From assembly GCF_900129725.1 (NCBI RefSeq), contig NZ_FQWQ01000001.1:2418001-2482000 (forward strand): a DNA stretch of 64,000 bases, written 5' to 3'. The DNA is from Chryseolinea serpens (lineage in GTDB: Bacteria > Bacteroidota > Bacteroidia > Cytophagales > Cyclobacteriaceae). Position 1 is the stretch's first letter; every line of letters begins with the position of its first letter. The notes under the pieces are model-generated. The model was not told the origin of the DNA and did not search any database. It was given only the letters and a program-made list of their open reading frames with translations. This document shows, piece by piece, positions 42,638 to 51,588 of the stretch. The position numbers and the translations under genes are program-made.

Positions 42638-43378
42638 TTAAACCAGGACGCCTCCGCCGTCGACCGTTATTACCTGGCCGGTGCTGTAGGGTTGCTTCAT
42701 GAGGTAGAGGTAGGTTTGGGCAATTTCTTCGGGTTCGCCTACTTTCCTGACGGGTAGCGCATTGGCGGTGGCGTTGTATAACTGTTCGCGGTCTGATGCG
42801 CTGAGCGACGACCAGAGATCGGTCTTCACTACGCCGGGTGAGACGATGTTGACGCGGGTGGGTGACAACTCCATCGCCAGGGCGCGGGTCAGTCCCTCCA
42901 TGGCGCCGCAGATGCTGGCTCCCAATGACCATCCTTTTCCGGGGCGCGCGCTGGCAATGCCGCTGGTCAGGGTGATGGAGCCGCCTTCGCGTATGGAGGC
43001 GCTGCCATACTTTACGGATAAGTATGCGCCCCAATACCGGATGTCAAAATACTTGCGCGCATGTGCGGCATCTGATGCCACGATCGCGCTGATGCTGATG
43101 TTCTCCCCTGCCGTATACACGAGGTGATCAAATTTGCCGATCGTTTTAAAAAAATCCCTGATCTGATTCTCATCCGACAGATCGACCACATAGCCCTTCG
43201 CGGTAGAGGGTAGCTTCTTTACCGCAGCCTCCATTCTTGTTTGGTTGCTGGAAGCGATGACAACCTCCGCGCCTTCTGCTCCTGCAGCCATGGCGGTGGC
43301 CAGTCCTATGCCCGAGCTTCCCCCTAAGATGATGATCCTTTTTCCTTCCAGTGAAAATGTTTTGTCTTTTGTGTTCAT
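42638..43378 (-). CDS. SDR-fold protein lacking the catalytic YxxxK
   Basis: 246 residues. The nucleotide site is intact (IILGGSSGIGLATAMAAG), the DLSDENQ loop and VYTAGEN replace NNAG, and TLTSGIASARPGKGW replaces the Ser region. Where the YxxxK pair should be, the sequence is GWSLGASICGAMEGLTRALA: Tyr and Lys are both missing. The C-terminus (RVNIVSPGVVKTDLW) is normal. I therefore expect a different catalytic mechanism or a non-catalytic NAD(P)-binding role. A Crp-family gene lies 71 bases upstream on the same strand. ATG 43378 gives MNTKDKTFSLEGK; longer frames add unconserved residues. Confidence 0.85.
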   Translation of the reverse strand: MNTKDKTFSLEGKRIIILGGSSGIGLATAMAAGAEGAEVVIASSNQTRMEAAVKKLPSTAKGYVVDLSDENQIRDFFKTIGKFDHLVYTAGENISISAIVASDAAHARKYFDIRYWGAYLSVKYGSASIREGGSITLTSGIASARPGKGWSLGASICGAMEGLTRALAMELSPTRVNIVSPGVVKTDLWSSLSASDREQLYNATANALPVRKVGEPEEIAQTYLYLMKQPYSTGQVITVDGGGVLV

Positions 43379-43449
43379 GACTTTCTTTTTTTTACAAAGG
43401 TCTAAACACAACCTCCGGGAATATTTACCAAATGGTAAAAAGAGAAAGT

Positions 43450-44022
43450 CTATTTCAGATTTTTGCGGATCCGGCTTAGGGACTGTTGGGTGATGCCCAG
43501 GTAGGAGGCAACATCGCTTAGGGCAACTTTTAGCGCGATGTCGGATTGCTGGATCAAAAACAATTTGTAGCGGGTAGAAGAGTCATAACCAAGATAGGTG
43601 TTCCTGATTTTGATCTTGTCCAGCAACGCCTGTTGCGTGATCTGATCGATCAGTTTCTCGAGATAAGGAAGCTTTTTGTAGAGCGCGAGCAGGCCTGTCT
43701 TGGTAATGCTCAATACTTCCGTGGGACACGCGGCCACGATGTTTTCGTCGGCGATGGTCTCCTTAATAAAGCTTTCCAGGATGGTGCAAAACTGGTTCTG
43801 CTTCAAAAAGTAATGCGTCACCTTCACACCATTATCGTTGATGACCACGATCTTCAGAATGCCACTGCAAATAAAAAACCTTTCCCGGCAAACATGACCG
43901 GATTGAAATAAGTAATCTCCCTCTGCAAAGGTTTTGAGCTGAAAGGCGTCGGCGATGATCTTTTGATCGCTTTCGGGAATACTTATAAAGAGTTGCAAAA
44001 AGGAAATCAGCTTGTTTTCCAT
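43450..44022 (-). CDS. Crp/Fnr-family transcriptional regulator
   Basis: 190 residues. N-terminal cyclic-nucleotide-binding-like beta roll (ADAFQLKTFAEGDYLFQSGHV, IVVINDNGVKVTHYF) and a C-terminal HTH ending VALSDVASYLGITQQSLSRIRK. No Fe-S cysteine cluster and no convincing cAMP-contact Arg/Ser set, as in many Bacteroidota Crp-like proteins that do not bind cAMP. It is the first gene of a pair with the YxxxK-less SDR, 71 bases downstream. Confidence 0.85.
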   Translation of the reverse strand: MENKLISFLQLFISIPESDQKIIADAFQLKTFAEGDYLFQSGHVCRERFFICSGILKIVVINDNGVKVTHYFLKQNQFCTILESFIKETIADENIVAACPTEVLSITKTGLLALYKKLPYLEKLIDQITQQALLDKIKIRNTYLGYDSSTRYKLFLIQQSDIALKVALSDVASYLGITQQSLSRIRKNLK

Positions 44023-44186
44023 CCGTCCAGGTCTTGAGATTGACCGTCAAATATATAGTTATCCACAAGGGATTGCGAAAGATCAAAGATAATTCGTTTC
44101 AAAAGCCGGATAAAACAGCGCAAGTTTCGGGTTGAGGTCCTGTCGTATTATGACGCTCTTTGCTTCATCATTAGTCAACCCAAACC

Positions 44187-46361
44187 ATGAAACGCAAAGC
44201 CGTCTTTCTTTTTTACACTGTTTTAATTTTCGATGTATACGGACAGGAAACATTCAAACCGGATTCGGTGAAGCCACAAGTATGGGCCATTCCCACAACC
44301 GACAACATCCGCCTCGACGGAAAATTGCAGGAAACCTCCTGGACGAAAGCCAAACCCGCCTCCTCGTTCACCCAGGTAGAGCCCTACCAGGAACACAAGG
44401 CCAACGACTCCACCGAAGTCAGGATCCTTTATGATGACCGCTACATCTACGTCGCTGCTTTTTGCCGCGACACACTCGGCGCCAAATCGCTAAAGGCCCC
44501 GGACCTCATGCGCGACTTCAACTGGCGGGCGCACGATACGTTTGCCATTGTCTTCGACGGATTTTGTGATCACCGGAATGGCATGTCATTCGTCACAAAT
44601 CCCTACGGCGCACAAAAGGATTATCTCTCGTTTGACGACACCTATTTCGACAGTGACTGGAATGGACTTTGGCAGGTGCGCACCTCGCGAAGCGATTCGG
44701 GCTGGGTGGCGGAGTTCGCTATTCCGTGGAAGACGTTGCGTTATGCAAAAAAAGACGTTCACGAAATGGGCATCAATTTTCTCCGGCTGCGACGCGAAAG
44801 CAACGAGATCTCGGTGTGGTCGAAGTATCCAAGATCCTATGGGTTCAGCCGGATGGAGTATGCCGGTATCCTGAAAGGGATCCAGCCGCCCCCGCCAGGC
44901 ACCAATCTGCAAGTCAATCCCTATGTGCTCTTCTCACGCCATGACAAAGACGGTTCGAGCACGCTCAACTATAAAATAGGTGGCGAAGCAAAGTGGGCTA
45001 TCAACCCCAACACGGTGGCGGACTTCACCTTCAACACTGACTTTGCACAAGCCGACGCCGACCTGCAAGTGAACAACATCACCCGCTTCTCGGTATTCTT
45101 CCCGGAGAAACGACAATTCTTTCTCGAGAATGCTTCGCTGTTCGGACCGGGAATTTCACCAAACGATGATCTGTCGGGTGGCAACATGATCATACAACCT
45201 TTCTTCAGCCGGCGCATTGGATTGGATGCTCTTGGAAATCCGATCCCGATCGACGCCGGGGCGCGCACCGTATACCGCTCTTCGAAGCGAAGTATCGGCG
45301 CCATGGTGGTGCGGCAGCACGCATACGACACCCTACCCGTAAGCCATTTTGCCACCGTTCGCTATACGGAAAACATCGGCAAGCAGAACCGGCTCGGCGT
45401 GCTGGTGACGACAAAGTCATCGCCCGGGCACGTCAATGCGGTGACGGCGCTCGATGGTTTTTTCAGATTTAAACAAGCCCATTCCTTGAGCGTCATGGCC
45501 ATGCACTCGGGCACTACAGAGAAACCCAACGGGCTTGCTGCCTATGGACGTTACTTCTATACGACAAACCGGTTCAAATTTTGGCTGAGCGAATCCGTTG
45601 TCACAAAGGACTTCAACCCTGAAGCCGGGTTTGTATCCAGGCAAGACGTTGTCACCACGGCGCCAGGTTTCTTTTGGTATTACCGGGGACAAAAGCTGCC
45701 GTACCGGAAACTCATCCGCTCGTTCGAGCCGGGTGTGGCATCCGAGTTCTACCATTCGATCACTCGCCGTGAACTGATTGAACGGTCTGTGAAAATAACC
45801 CCGGTATGGTTGACCTTGCAGACGGGAGGATATATTGGGTTTAGTGTAACGCCGTCCTACCAACACCTCTCCGACCCCTTCCAACCGTTGGGCGTCTATA
45901 TTCCCGCCGGGCAATTCACCTACACCCGGTATGCCCTCTCCATGGGAAGCAATGCCTCACGAAAAGTCTCCTATATACTCCTGTACGAAAGCGGCAGCTA
46001 CTTCAATGGACGATTGGACCTGACGGATATTCAGCTCAACCTTTCGCCCCTCCCCAACATCACCCTGCGGCTGCGCTATAACGACAATTACTTTCAGGAA
46101 GTCGGCGATCAATTTACGACCCAGCACGTGAGGCTGTATACTACGCAACTCCGGCTGGCGCTCAATCCACGGCTGCAGCTGGTGGGGCTCTTCCAAAAGA
46201 ATACACAAACCCATACGAATGCATACAACGTGAGACTGTCGTGGGAATACAAGCCCTTGTCGTATGTGTACCTGGTCTATAACAGCAGGGCGAGCACTAC
46301 CGATCCGTCCGTCCGCGAGGTCGCGCAGATTGCCAAGGTGAGTTTCCTCAAACAATTCTAG
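44187..46361 (+). CDS. CBM9-like and DUF5916 outer-membrane protein
   Basis: 724 residues with a signal peptide (FLFYTVLIFDVYGQ). Residues about 30-230 form a CBM9-type beta sandwich (NIRLDGKLQETSWTKAKPAS, then DDRYIYVAAFC and WVAEFAIPWKTLRY). The rest is a DUF5916 domain, probably an outer-membrane beta barrel, with a conserved FFPEKRQFFLENASLFGPG near residue 310 and C-terminal strands ending VSFLKQF, the terminal Phe typical of outer-membrane proteins. Binding of a glycan or lipid at the surface is likely; enzymatic activity is unknown. Confidence 0.85.
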   Translation: MKRKAVFLFYTVLIFDVYGQETFKPDSVKPQVWAIPTTDNIRLDGKLQETSWTKAKPASSFTQVEPYQEHKANDSTEVRILYDDRYIYVAAFCRDTLGAKSLKAPDLMRDFNWRAHDTFAIVFDGFCDHRNGMSFVTNPYGAQKDYLSFDDTYFDSDWNGLWQVRTSRSDSGWVAEFAIPWKTLRYAKKDVHEMGINFLRLRRESNEISVWSKYPRSYGFSRMEYAGILKGIQPPPPGTNLQVNPYVLFSRHDKDGSSTLNYKIGGEAKWAINPNTVADFTFNTDFAQADADLQVNNITRFSVFFPEKRQFFLENASLFGPGISPNDDLSGGNMIIQPFFSRRIGLDALGNPIPIDAGARTVYRSSKRSIGAMVVRQHAYDTLPVSHFATVRYTENIGKQNRLGVLVTTKSSPGHVNAVTALDGFFRFKQAHSLSVMAMHSGTTEKPNGLAAYGRYFYTTNRFKFWLSESVVTKDFNPEAGFVSRQDVVTTAPGFFWYYRGQKLPYRKLIRSFEPGVASEFYHSITRRELIERSVKITPVWLTLQTGGYIGFSVTPSYQHLSDPFQPLGVYIPAGQFTYTRYALSMGSNASRKVSYILLYESGSYFNGRLDLTDIQLNLSPLPNITLRLRYNDNYFQEVGDQFTTQHVRLYTTQLRLALNPRLQLVGLFQKNTQTHTNAYNVRLSWEYKPLSYVYLVYNSRASTTDPSVREVAQIAKVSFLKQF

Positions 46362-46471
46362 GGTCGCGCGCCCAACCCAGGCCAACCTTTTGTGCGTGTA
46401 GCCTGCCTCAATTGAAAATGAAATTGTAATTTTGGAGTCACCCGGCCGCTGGTCCGGGGAACTCCAAAATC

Positions 46472-47041
46472 ATGCGTATGAAAAAGATCTTTACCGCTTT
46501 CTCTCTTATCGGCGCCCTCCTGCTCACCGGATGCCATTCCAACACGCTGGATCCTGAAAAAGTCGAGCAGCTTCTCCAGGAAGCGAAAGCCTATCCCAAA
46601 ATAGTCGACTACAATGTCTTTTGTGGCGACGACGTCACCGTTCAAAAAGTGCAGACCAACGGCCTGGAAAAAGACGGCTATGTCACCGCCCAAGTCGACC
46701 ACACCTCGGCCGACATCGGCCAACCGCTGGTGCGCTTCACAGAAAAATCGACACCCTATTTTCTGCCGACGTCCGACACCGCCAAGTCGATCAACGTGCA
46801 AAAAGTGAAGCTGGCAGACGAACGCCTCCTGGCGATCGACAAGATCACCATCAACGCGGAAGGCACCCGGGCGCTGGTGGAATACACCACCACAATGGAA
46901 AACCTGACACCTTTCGTTGTGATGTTGGATCAGGAAATGAAAACAAAACAAACGCGCGAGACCTACTTCGCGAAGACGGATGCGGGATGGGAATGGGAGA
47001 AGAAGATCATAAAAACCAATGGCAGGAAGGAGCGTGAGTAA
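46472..47041 (+). CDS. Hypothetical lipoprotein
   Basis: 189 residues; signal ends LLLTGC-HS, a clear lipobox. The mature domain is a mixed alpha/beta unit with VEQLLQEAKAYPKIVDYNV at the start and a strand-rich C-terminal half (ALVEYTTTMENLTPFVVML, RETYFAKTDAGWEWEKKI). ATG 46472 (MRMKK) and 46478 (MKK) are both possible. No family recognised; gene stands alone before a palindromic repeat element. Confidence 0.7.
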   Translation: MRMKKIFTAFSLIGALLLTGCHSNTLDPEKVEQLLQEAKAYPKIVDYNVFCGDDVTVQKVQTNGLEKDGYVTAQVDHTSADIGQPLVRFTEKSTPYFLPTSDTAKSINVQKVKLADERLLAIDKITINAEGTRALVEYTTTMENLTPFVVMLDQEMKTKQTRETYFAKTDAGWEWEKKIIKTNGRKERE

Positions 47042-47660
47042 CGCCGAACTGTCAGGGCTAAAGGCCGTGTTGAGTTAGCACTTTAACCTCAGCCTAAAGG
47101 CCTGTCTGTAGTACACATTTTCTTGAAATTGATCTTCAATCCCGAAGGGATTACCTACCATAGACCCGGGTGCTCCGATGTAATCGGAGTACCCGGGGTT
47201 TAAAGAATACAAAAAAGTGCGCCAAGTGCGCGCTTTAATCAAGTGATGAACCTTCATGGCGCATCGCTCCGATGCGCCTGGATACAACGTACCCATTGCG
47301 TGCCAGATCGCTCAAAGCACGGTCTATATCTTTCCTATGGCACGCTTTTCTTAATTACCTCACAACCCCGGGTACTCCGATTTACATCGGAGCACCCGGG
47401 TCTATGGTAGGCAATCCCTCCGGGATTGGAAGTTGTGCACAGACTAGGCCTAAAGGCTGGGGTTAATTTTTATGGAATACCGTTGAGTCAGGCCATAACA
47501 GTGTCACAGCCTATTATCACCCGACTCATCTGTGCGCTGTAGTAACCCCAGCCTTTAGGCTGGGGTTAAAAGCGGAAACTCCATAGGGCTTTAGCCCTGA
47601 CCCGTACGGGCGTCCTCAAGCCTCTTCCTGGAATTGATTTCATTAACCTCAGTCTTTAGA
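47042..47660. repeat. Nested inverted-repeat element, no gene
   Basis: This 619-base gap is filled with inverted repeats arranged in shells: outer arms GTCAGGGCTAAAG (47051-47063) and CTTTAGCCCTGAC (47589-47601); next TTAACCTCAGCCTAAAGG (47082-47099) against CCTTTAGGCTGGGGTTAA (47551-47568); then two long mirror segments (47137-47202 and 47366-47429), each with CCCGGG-type and TCCGATG...CATCGGA parts; and a central palindrome GGCGCATCGCTCCGATGCGCC (split here at 47259-47279). I find no protein-coding frame with support. It may be a REP/BIME- or MITE-like structure. Confidence 0.8.
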
Positions 47661-49859
47661 TCAGATCTTAAATCCCAGCGAGAGATAAAAGCTCCTTCCA
47701 TCCCCCGGCAAAATTCCAGGGCCGGGATACATGTTGATCCTTCGGCTGAAATAACGCGTGTCAGCAATGTTGTTTACTCCACCCGCGACATGAAACTGTT
47801 TCAGGAACGACCAGTTGAAAGACCAGTCGTAGAGCGTGTAGGCAGGAATCTCACCTACCAGACCGGTAGCCGAAAACGCCGTGTTGTTCGCATCATTGAA
47901 TTGGTTGCTGACGTAGCTCGCTTGAACTGTGGTTGAGAATCGTTTATACAAAAATTCAAGACCTCCCCGTTCAATCCAGTCCGGCACATTTTCTACGCGC
48001 TTGCCGGCCAGCGATATGTCTGAGGCTCCGTTGTTGACCGAGCCGCTGGTGTAGCGGGCATGCGTATAGGCTAGCGAACTGAACAAGCGCAGATCCGAAA
48101 CGCGCGCATTTTGTTTGGCGGGACCCCGGAGCGAAAGACTCACATACATTTCAAATCCCTTGGCCACCGAATTTCCAACATTGGTCGTGAGCAGGTAGGT
48201 GGAGTTGTCGCTGGCATGCGCCGTCACCTTGCCGATCTTGTCGCCGTAGAAAAGATAGAAGGCATTGACGTCGAAGTTGATGAAGTCGGCCAGGTGGCCG
48301 CGATAGCCGGCATCTACGTCGTAGCCCTGGCTGTCTTTCAGGTTGGGATCGATCTGGCCGATCTGGTCTGCCGGTGTGATGTTGGCATACAAGAACGGGC
48401 GGTATGCCTGAGAGATATTGCCATACAATTGTGTTCCCGTCGACACCTGGTATTGCAGCCCTGTACCAAACAGCGGGAAGGTGCGATTGCCTTTATACGC
48501 TACGGGGAACGTGGCGTTGTTGATCACGCCCGCCAGATCAGACTTTATCACTTCATAGCGGAAACCAGGGGTGATGGAAAAATTCTTCCCCAGGTAAAAT
48601 ACGTTCTCCACAAAGGCTGCATAGTTCAGGGTACTGAATTTCAAATCAATTCCATAGGGACCGATCAGGCTCAGATCAAAATCGCTTCCGGTCGTGCCCT
48701 TGCCTTTTTGTCTCCGCTTGGTGTGGCCATTAAAATAACGCATGCCTCCCGCCAACACGCCTTTGATCTTCCCCATTTCGTAGCGATGCAACAACCTGGC
48801 TTCGGTTGCAAAGCCGCTGTAATAATCACGGTCGACTTGTCGGGGATTATACGAACCGATCGCCGTGTTGAAGGTGTCTGCAACGTTCGCGGTATTGATA
48901 AACTGCACACTGCTCCGCTCACCCCAAACCACATGCGATGTGATCTGCAGACGCGTGGACGGGGACAGCGCATAGTTGAAAAGTATAGCGGGGACATTGA
49001 TCTTGGGACGGAAATAATTTCGCGCCCGGTTCGATTGCCGGGCGTCGGCCTCAAACATCGCATCGGTCTGCCCACCGGCGATCTGTTGCCGGTAGTCCAT
49101 CCGCGAGAACTGGAAGGCGATGCTTCCTTTCTCCGAAAACCGGTATCGTATGCTGGCATACATCGCCTGGTAGTTGAACGCCGAGTTCGGTCGCCAACCG
49201 TCGCCGTGGCGATTGTCGTAGTAGGCATAGTAGTTCACTTTGCCCTTTGTTCCCCCGATGGCATTGAAGGAATTGAAGAAGTTGAAAGATCCCACGGTCT
49301 GTTCGCTCTCCAGCGAAAACACTTTTGATGTATCTCCCTCTTTCATCACATAGTTCATCATCCCCCCAAACTGACTCCCGAACTGAAGCGCCGCCGAACC
49401 CCTGACGAGTTGAACCTGCTTCACACCCTGCATGGGTGCGGTGTAATGATTTTCCGGGTATCCAAACATGTCCGAGTTGGTGTTGTATCCATTTTGACGC
49501 ATGTTCATTTCGATGGACCGGTGCGCATCGGTGCCGCGCGTTCCGATGTTCATTTGCGTTCCGGCGCCGTCCATATCCCAGAGGTTCACACCGGGCATGC
49601 GGGCAAAAATGGTGCGTCCTACATTCTGCGGCAGGTTGGCGTCGCCATTTCTCAGGTTGATCACATCGGTTTTTTTTCCGGCAAAGATGTTCATACCCGC
49701 CACATCGGGCAATGCATGCTGGCGGTCCGGGTAGCCCTCTACCGTCACGGGCCCGAGCAGGGTTGATTTGATCGTGTCTTTCTCTATCGTCTGCGCACTT
49801 GCCCTGATACAAAGGCATGGCCATAGAAAAAGTATAAGTAATCGTATACTCTTGTTCAT
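47661..49859 (-). CDS. TonB-dependent receptor, FecA-like
   Basis: 732 residues with signal peptide (LILFLWPCLCIRASAQ). A plug domain is visible (VINLRNGDANLPQNVGRTIF, ARMPGVNLWDMDG, VQLVRGSAALQFGSQFGG), followed by a 22-strand barrel ending in the outer-membrane signature with FYLSLGFKI. The gene follows the small membrane protein on the same strand, a pairing repeated elsewhere in Bacteroidota and matching ferric-dicitrate or similar siderophore uptake. No TonB box could be placed with certainty and I saw no Fur box in the operon leader. Confidence 0.9.
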   Translation of the reverse strand: MNKSIRLLILFLWPCLCIRASAQTIEKDTIKSTLLGPVTVEGYPDRQHALPDVAGMNIFAGKKTDVINLRNGDANLPQNVGRTIFARMPGVNLWDMDGAGTQMNIGTRGTDAHRSIEMNMRQNGYNTNSDMFGYPENHYTAPMQGVKQVQLVRGSAALQFGSQFGGMMNYVMKEGDTSKVFSLESEQTVGSFNFFNSFNAIGGTKGKVNYYAYYDNRHGDGWRPNSAFNYQAMYASIRYRFSEKGSIAFQFSRMDYRQQIAGGQTDAMFEADARQSNRARNYFRPKINVPAILFNYALSPSTRLQITSHVVWGERSSVQFINTANVADTFNTAIGSYNPRQVDRDYYSGFATEARLLHRYEMGKIKGVLAGGMRYFNGHTKRRQKGKGTTGSDFDLSLIGPYGIDLKFSTLNYAAFVENVFYLGKNFSITPGFRYEVIKSDLAGVINNATFPVAYKGNRTFPLFGTGLQYQVSTGTQLYGNISQAYRPFLYANITPADQIGQIDPNLKDSQGYDVDAGYRGHLADFINFDVNAFYLFYGDKIGKVTAHASDNSTYLLTTNVGNSVAKGFEMYVSLSLRGPAKQNARVSDLRLFSSLAYTHARYTSGSVNNGASDISLAGKRVENVPDWIERGGLEFLYKRFSTTVQASYVSNQFNDANNTAFSATGLVGEIPAYTLYDWSFNWSFLKQFHVAGGVNNIADTRYFSRRINMYPGPGILPGDGRSFYLSLGFKI

Positions 49860-49978
49860 ATGAATTTCCTGGATAATAAATAATGGTTGCCTTCAGAATG
49901 AATCCTTTCTGAAAACAATAGATCGTTAAGCGTATCTCCTGTTAAGATTCGAAAATACTTTGTTGATGGAGAATGGAA

Positions 49979-50524
49979 TTATCCGAGACAGGGAGGATGA
50001 AAAATAGAAGCTAACGTGCTAAAGTGATAGAGATCCGTCACCGGGATGTGCCGCAGCAAGCGGGTCCACCCGGTTTCCGTGCGCTCGTTCACGGTCGTGC
50101 TGAGCGTATAAAATTTTGCAAAGGAAACGTCGACGCCTTTTTGGGTGTTGCCGGATTTATGGTTTTGGTCGGCCATGGTTTTGGAAAGGTCCGAAAGGGC
50201 TTCCCTCACCTCCGAGGTTTTGGCATCGCGGAGACACATGATATAGAGCGTGTCCTGATACAATTTCTGTTTCACGAAGTGGTACAACTGGCCTTCCACG
50301 GTGATCTCGCCCTGGGCTTTCCGATATTCGCTATCATCTTCATTAAAGCGCGAGGCCAGGGGAATTTTGAGGAGCAGGTTACCGCTTATTTCGTTTTCGT
50401 TACCATTGATCTTTTGAACGGCCTCGTCGTAGTTTTGCTTTTCCATGAACAACAACACTTCATAATACCCGATGGTATTGAGAAGGATGAGGAGCAGGAA
50501 GAAGAAACTAAAAAGCCGCTTCAT
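49979..50524 (-). CDS. Small membrane-anchored protein upstream of TonB receptor
   Basis: 181 residues: signal-anchor (FFFLLLILLNTIGYYEV), extracytoplasmic domain with ERKAQGEITVEGQLYHFVKQ-like strands (actual text KAQGEITVEGQLYHFVKQ), DTLYIMCLRDAKTSE, SFAKFYTLST and a C-terminal TGWTRLLRHIPVTDLYHFST followed by IFHPP. It is the first gene of the FecA-like operon, 119 bases before the receptor. A paralogue occurs at 11973-12530. Function unknown; a role in receptor gating or substrate handling is inferred from position only. Confidence 0.75.
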   Translation of the reverse strand: MKRLFSFFFLLLILLNTIGYYEVLLFMEKQNYDEAVQKINGNENEISGNLLLKIPLASRFNEDDSEYRKAQGEITVEGQLYHFVKQKLYQDTLYIMCLRDAKTSEVREALSDLSKTMADQNHKSGNTQKGVDVSFAKFYTLSTTVNERTETGWTRLLRHIPVTDLYHFSTLASIFHPPCLG

Positions 50525-50596
50525 GGGTGGTTTGAGCTACGAGGTCATAATACTACGCAAAATTTGGCGATTTGCCCAAGACCATAGACAACCCGG

Positions 50597-50633
50597 CAAA
50601 GAAACGATACCCTCCGGTCTCCTTTCCGGAGGG
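50597..50633 (-). terminator. Terminator after the NmrA-like gene
   Basis: Arms CCCTCCGG and CCGGAGGG with an 8-base loop; on the minus strand it is followed by TATCGTTTCTTT. It lies 17 bases past the stop of the NmrA-like gene. Confidence 0.7.
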
Positions 50634-50650
50634 CATGTTCATACGCCTGC

Positions 50651-51520
50651 TCACCTGAACCGGTCCGCATAGTCCAGCACAAAATCTTCGATTGTTCTCG
50701 CCGGCTTCGCCAATATATCTTGCACGGCGCGACTGACAAACTCAGCCTGTCCGTTGCGTTGGGCCTGATCATAGGCAAGAAAAGTTTCAACGGCCCAGCC
50801 CGGCATCCCGCTTTCTTTCATTTCGCGACCGGCTTCGTCCAGCGATATGGGAACGTAAGTGACGGCTTCGCCAACGACGTCGCTCAGCGCCCGGGCCACT
50901 TGATCGTAGTTCACCGCTTCGTCGCTGGTGAGCAAGTGGGTTTTGTTGTTGTGCGCCTGGGGTGCGGTCAACACTTTAAAAGCGACCTCGGCAATATCCC
51001 GGATGTCAACATAAGCCCGCTTGCCGTCGCCAGTCGATTCATAAAATTTGCGCTCCAGTTTTACGGACTCCGCCAATTCACCCAACCAATTTTGCATCAT
51101 GCCATTGGCACGAAGAATCGTATAGGGCAGGCCGGACGTTTGGAGAAACGCCTCCACTTCACCATGAACCCTCGGGATATACAACGGCGACTCCTTATCG
51201 GCAACGCCCGATGAGAGCTTTACCAAGTGCCCAACCCCGAGTTTTTGCGCCGCTTCGATCACGTTGTTTTGTTGCGTCACAAAATCCTTTCCAACGCTCG
51301 ACACCAAGAACACGGCACGACTTCCACGCAGGGCAGCGGCGAGACTGGCCTTATCGCTCATGTCAGCTTCCACCCACACAACGCCCGGGAAGATTACGGC
51401 CTTGTTCTTATCGCGGGTAACCGCGGTCACGGAAATTTGGGCTTGTGACAATAATTTCAGAAGTTCTTTGCCGATCCTGCCCGTAGCGCCGAATACGGTG
51501 ATGTTGTTTTTGTTTTCCAT
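50651..51520 (-). CDS. NmrA-like atypical SDR (NAD(P)-binding)
   Basis: 289 residues. The glycine motif ITVFGATGRIGKELLKLL opens the protein, and EADMSDKASLAAALRGSRAVF follows; the Tyr-Lys pair is absent, as in NmrA/TMR-type redox sensors or quinone-linked oxidoreductases. Sequences such as YTILRANGMMQNW and AYVDIRDIAEVAF are typical of the NmrA group that senses NADP(H) or modifies a ketone. It is transcribed from the same strand as an AraC gene 68 bases upstream, so the pair probably forms one unit. Confidence 0.85.
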   Translation of the reverse strand: MENKNNITVFGATGRIGKELLKLLSQAQISVTAVTRDKNKAVIFPGVVWVEADMSDKASLAAALRGSRAVFLVSSVGKDFVTQQNNVIEAAQKLGVGHLVKLSSGVADKESPLYIPRVHGEVEAFLQTSGLPYTILRANGMMQNWLGELAESVKLERKFYESTGDGKRAYVDIRDIAEVAFKVLTAPQAHNNKTHLLTSDEAVNYDQVARALSDVVGEAVTYVPISLDEAGREMKESGMPGWAVETFLAYDQAQRNGQAEFVSRAVQDILAKPARTIEDFVLDYADRFR

Positions 51521-51588
51521 TTTGCTGATTGTTTTTCCTCAAAACTATCAGCGCGGAAAAAAAGCAAATAGTATAAAACCGACACCGG

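Noticed and set aside
46440-46465. CCCGG...CCGGG hairpin before the lipoprotein start
   Set aside because: Only five base pairs with a large loop and GC-rich context; likely chance.
47137-47429. Short open frames in the nested palindrome, including two that share GAPGSMVGNP
   Set aside because: They are the two mirror arms of the inverted repeat read on opposite strands, so the shared peptide follows from the DNA symmetry and not from coding.
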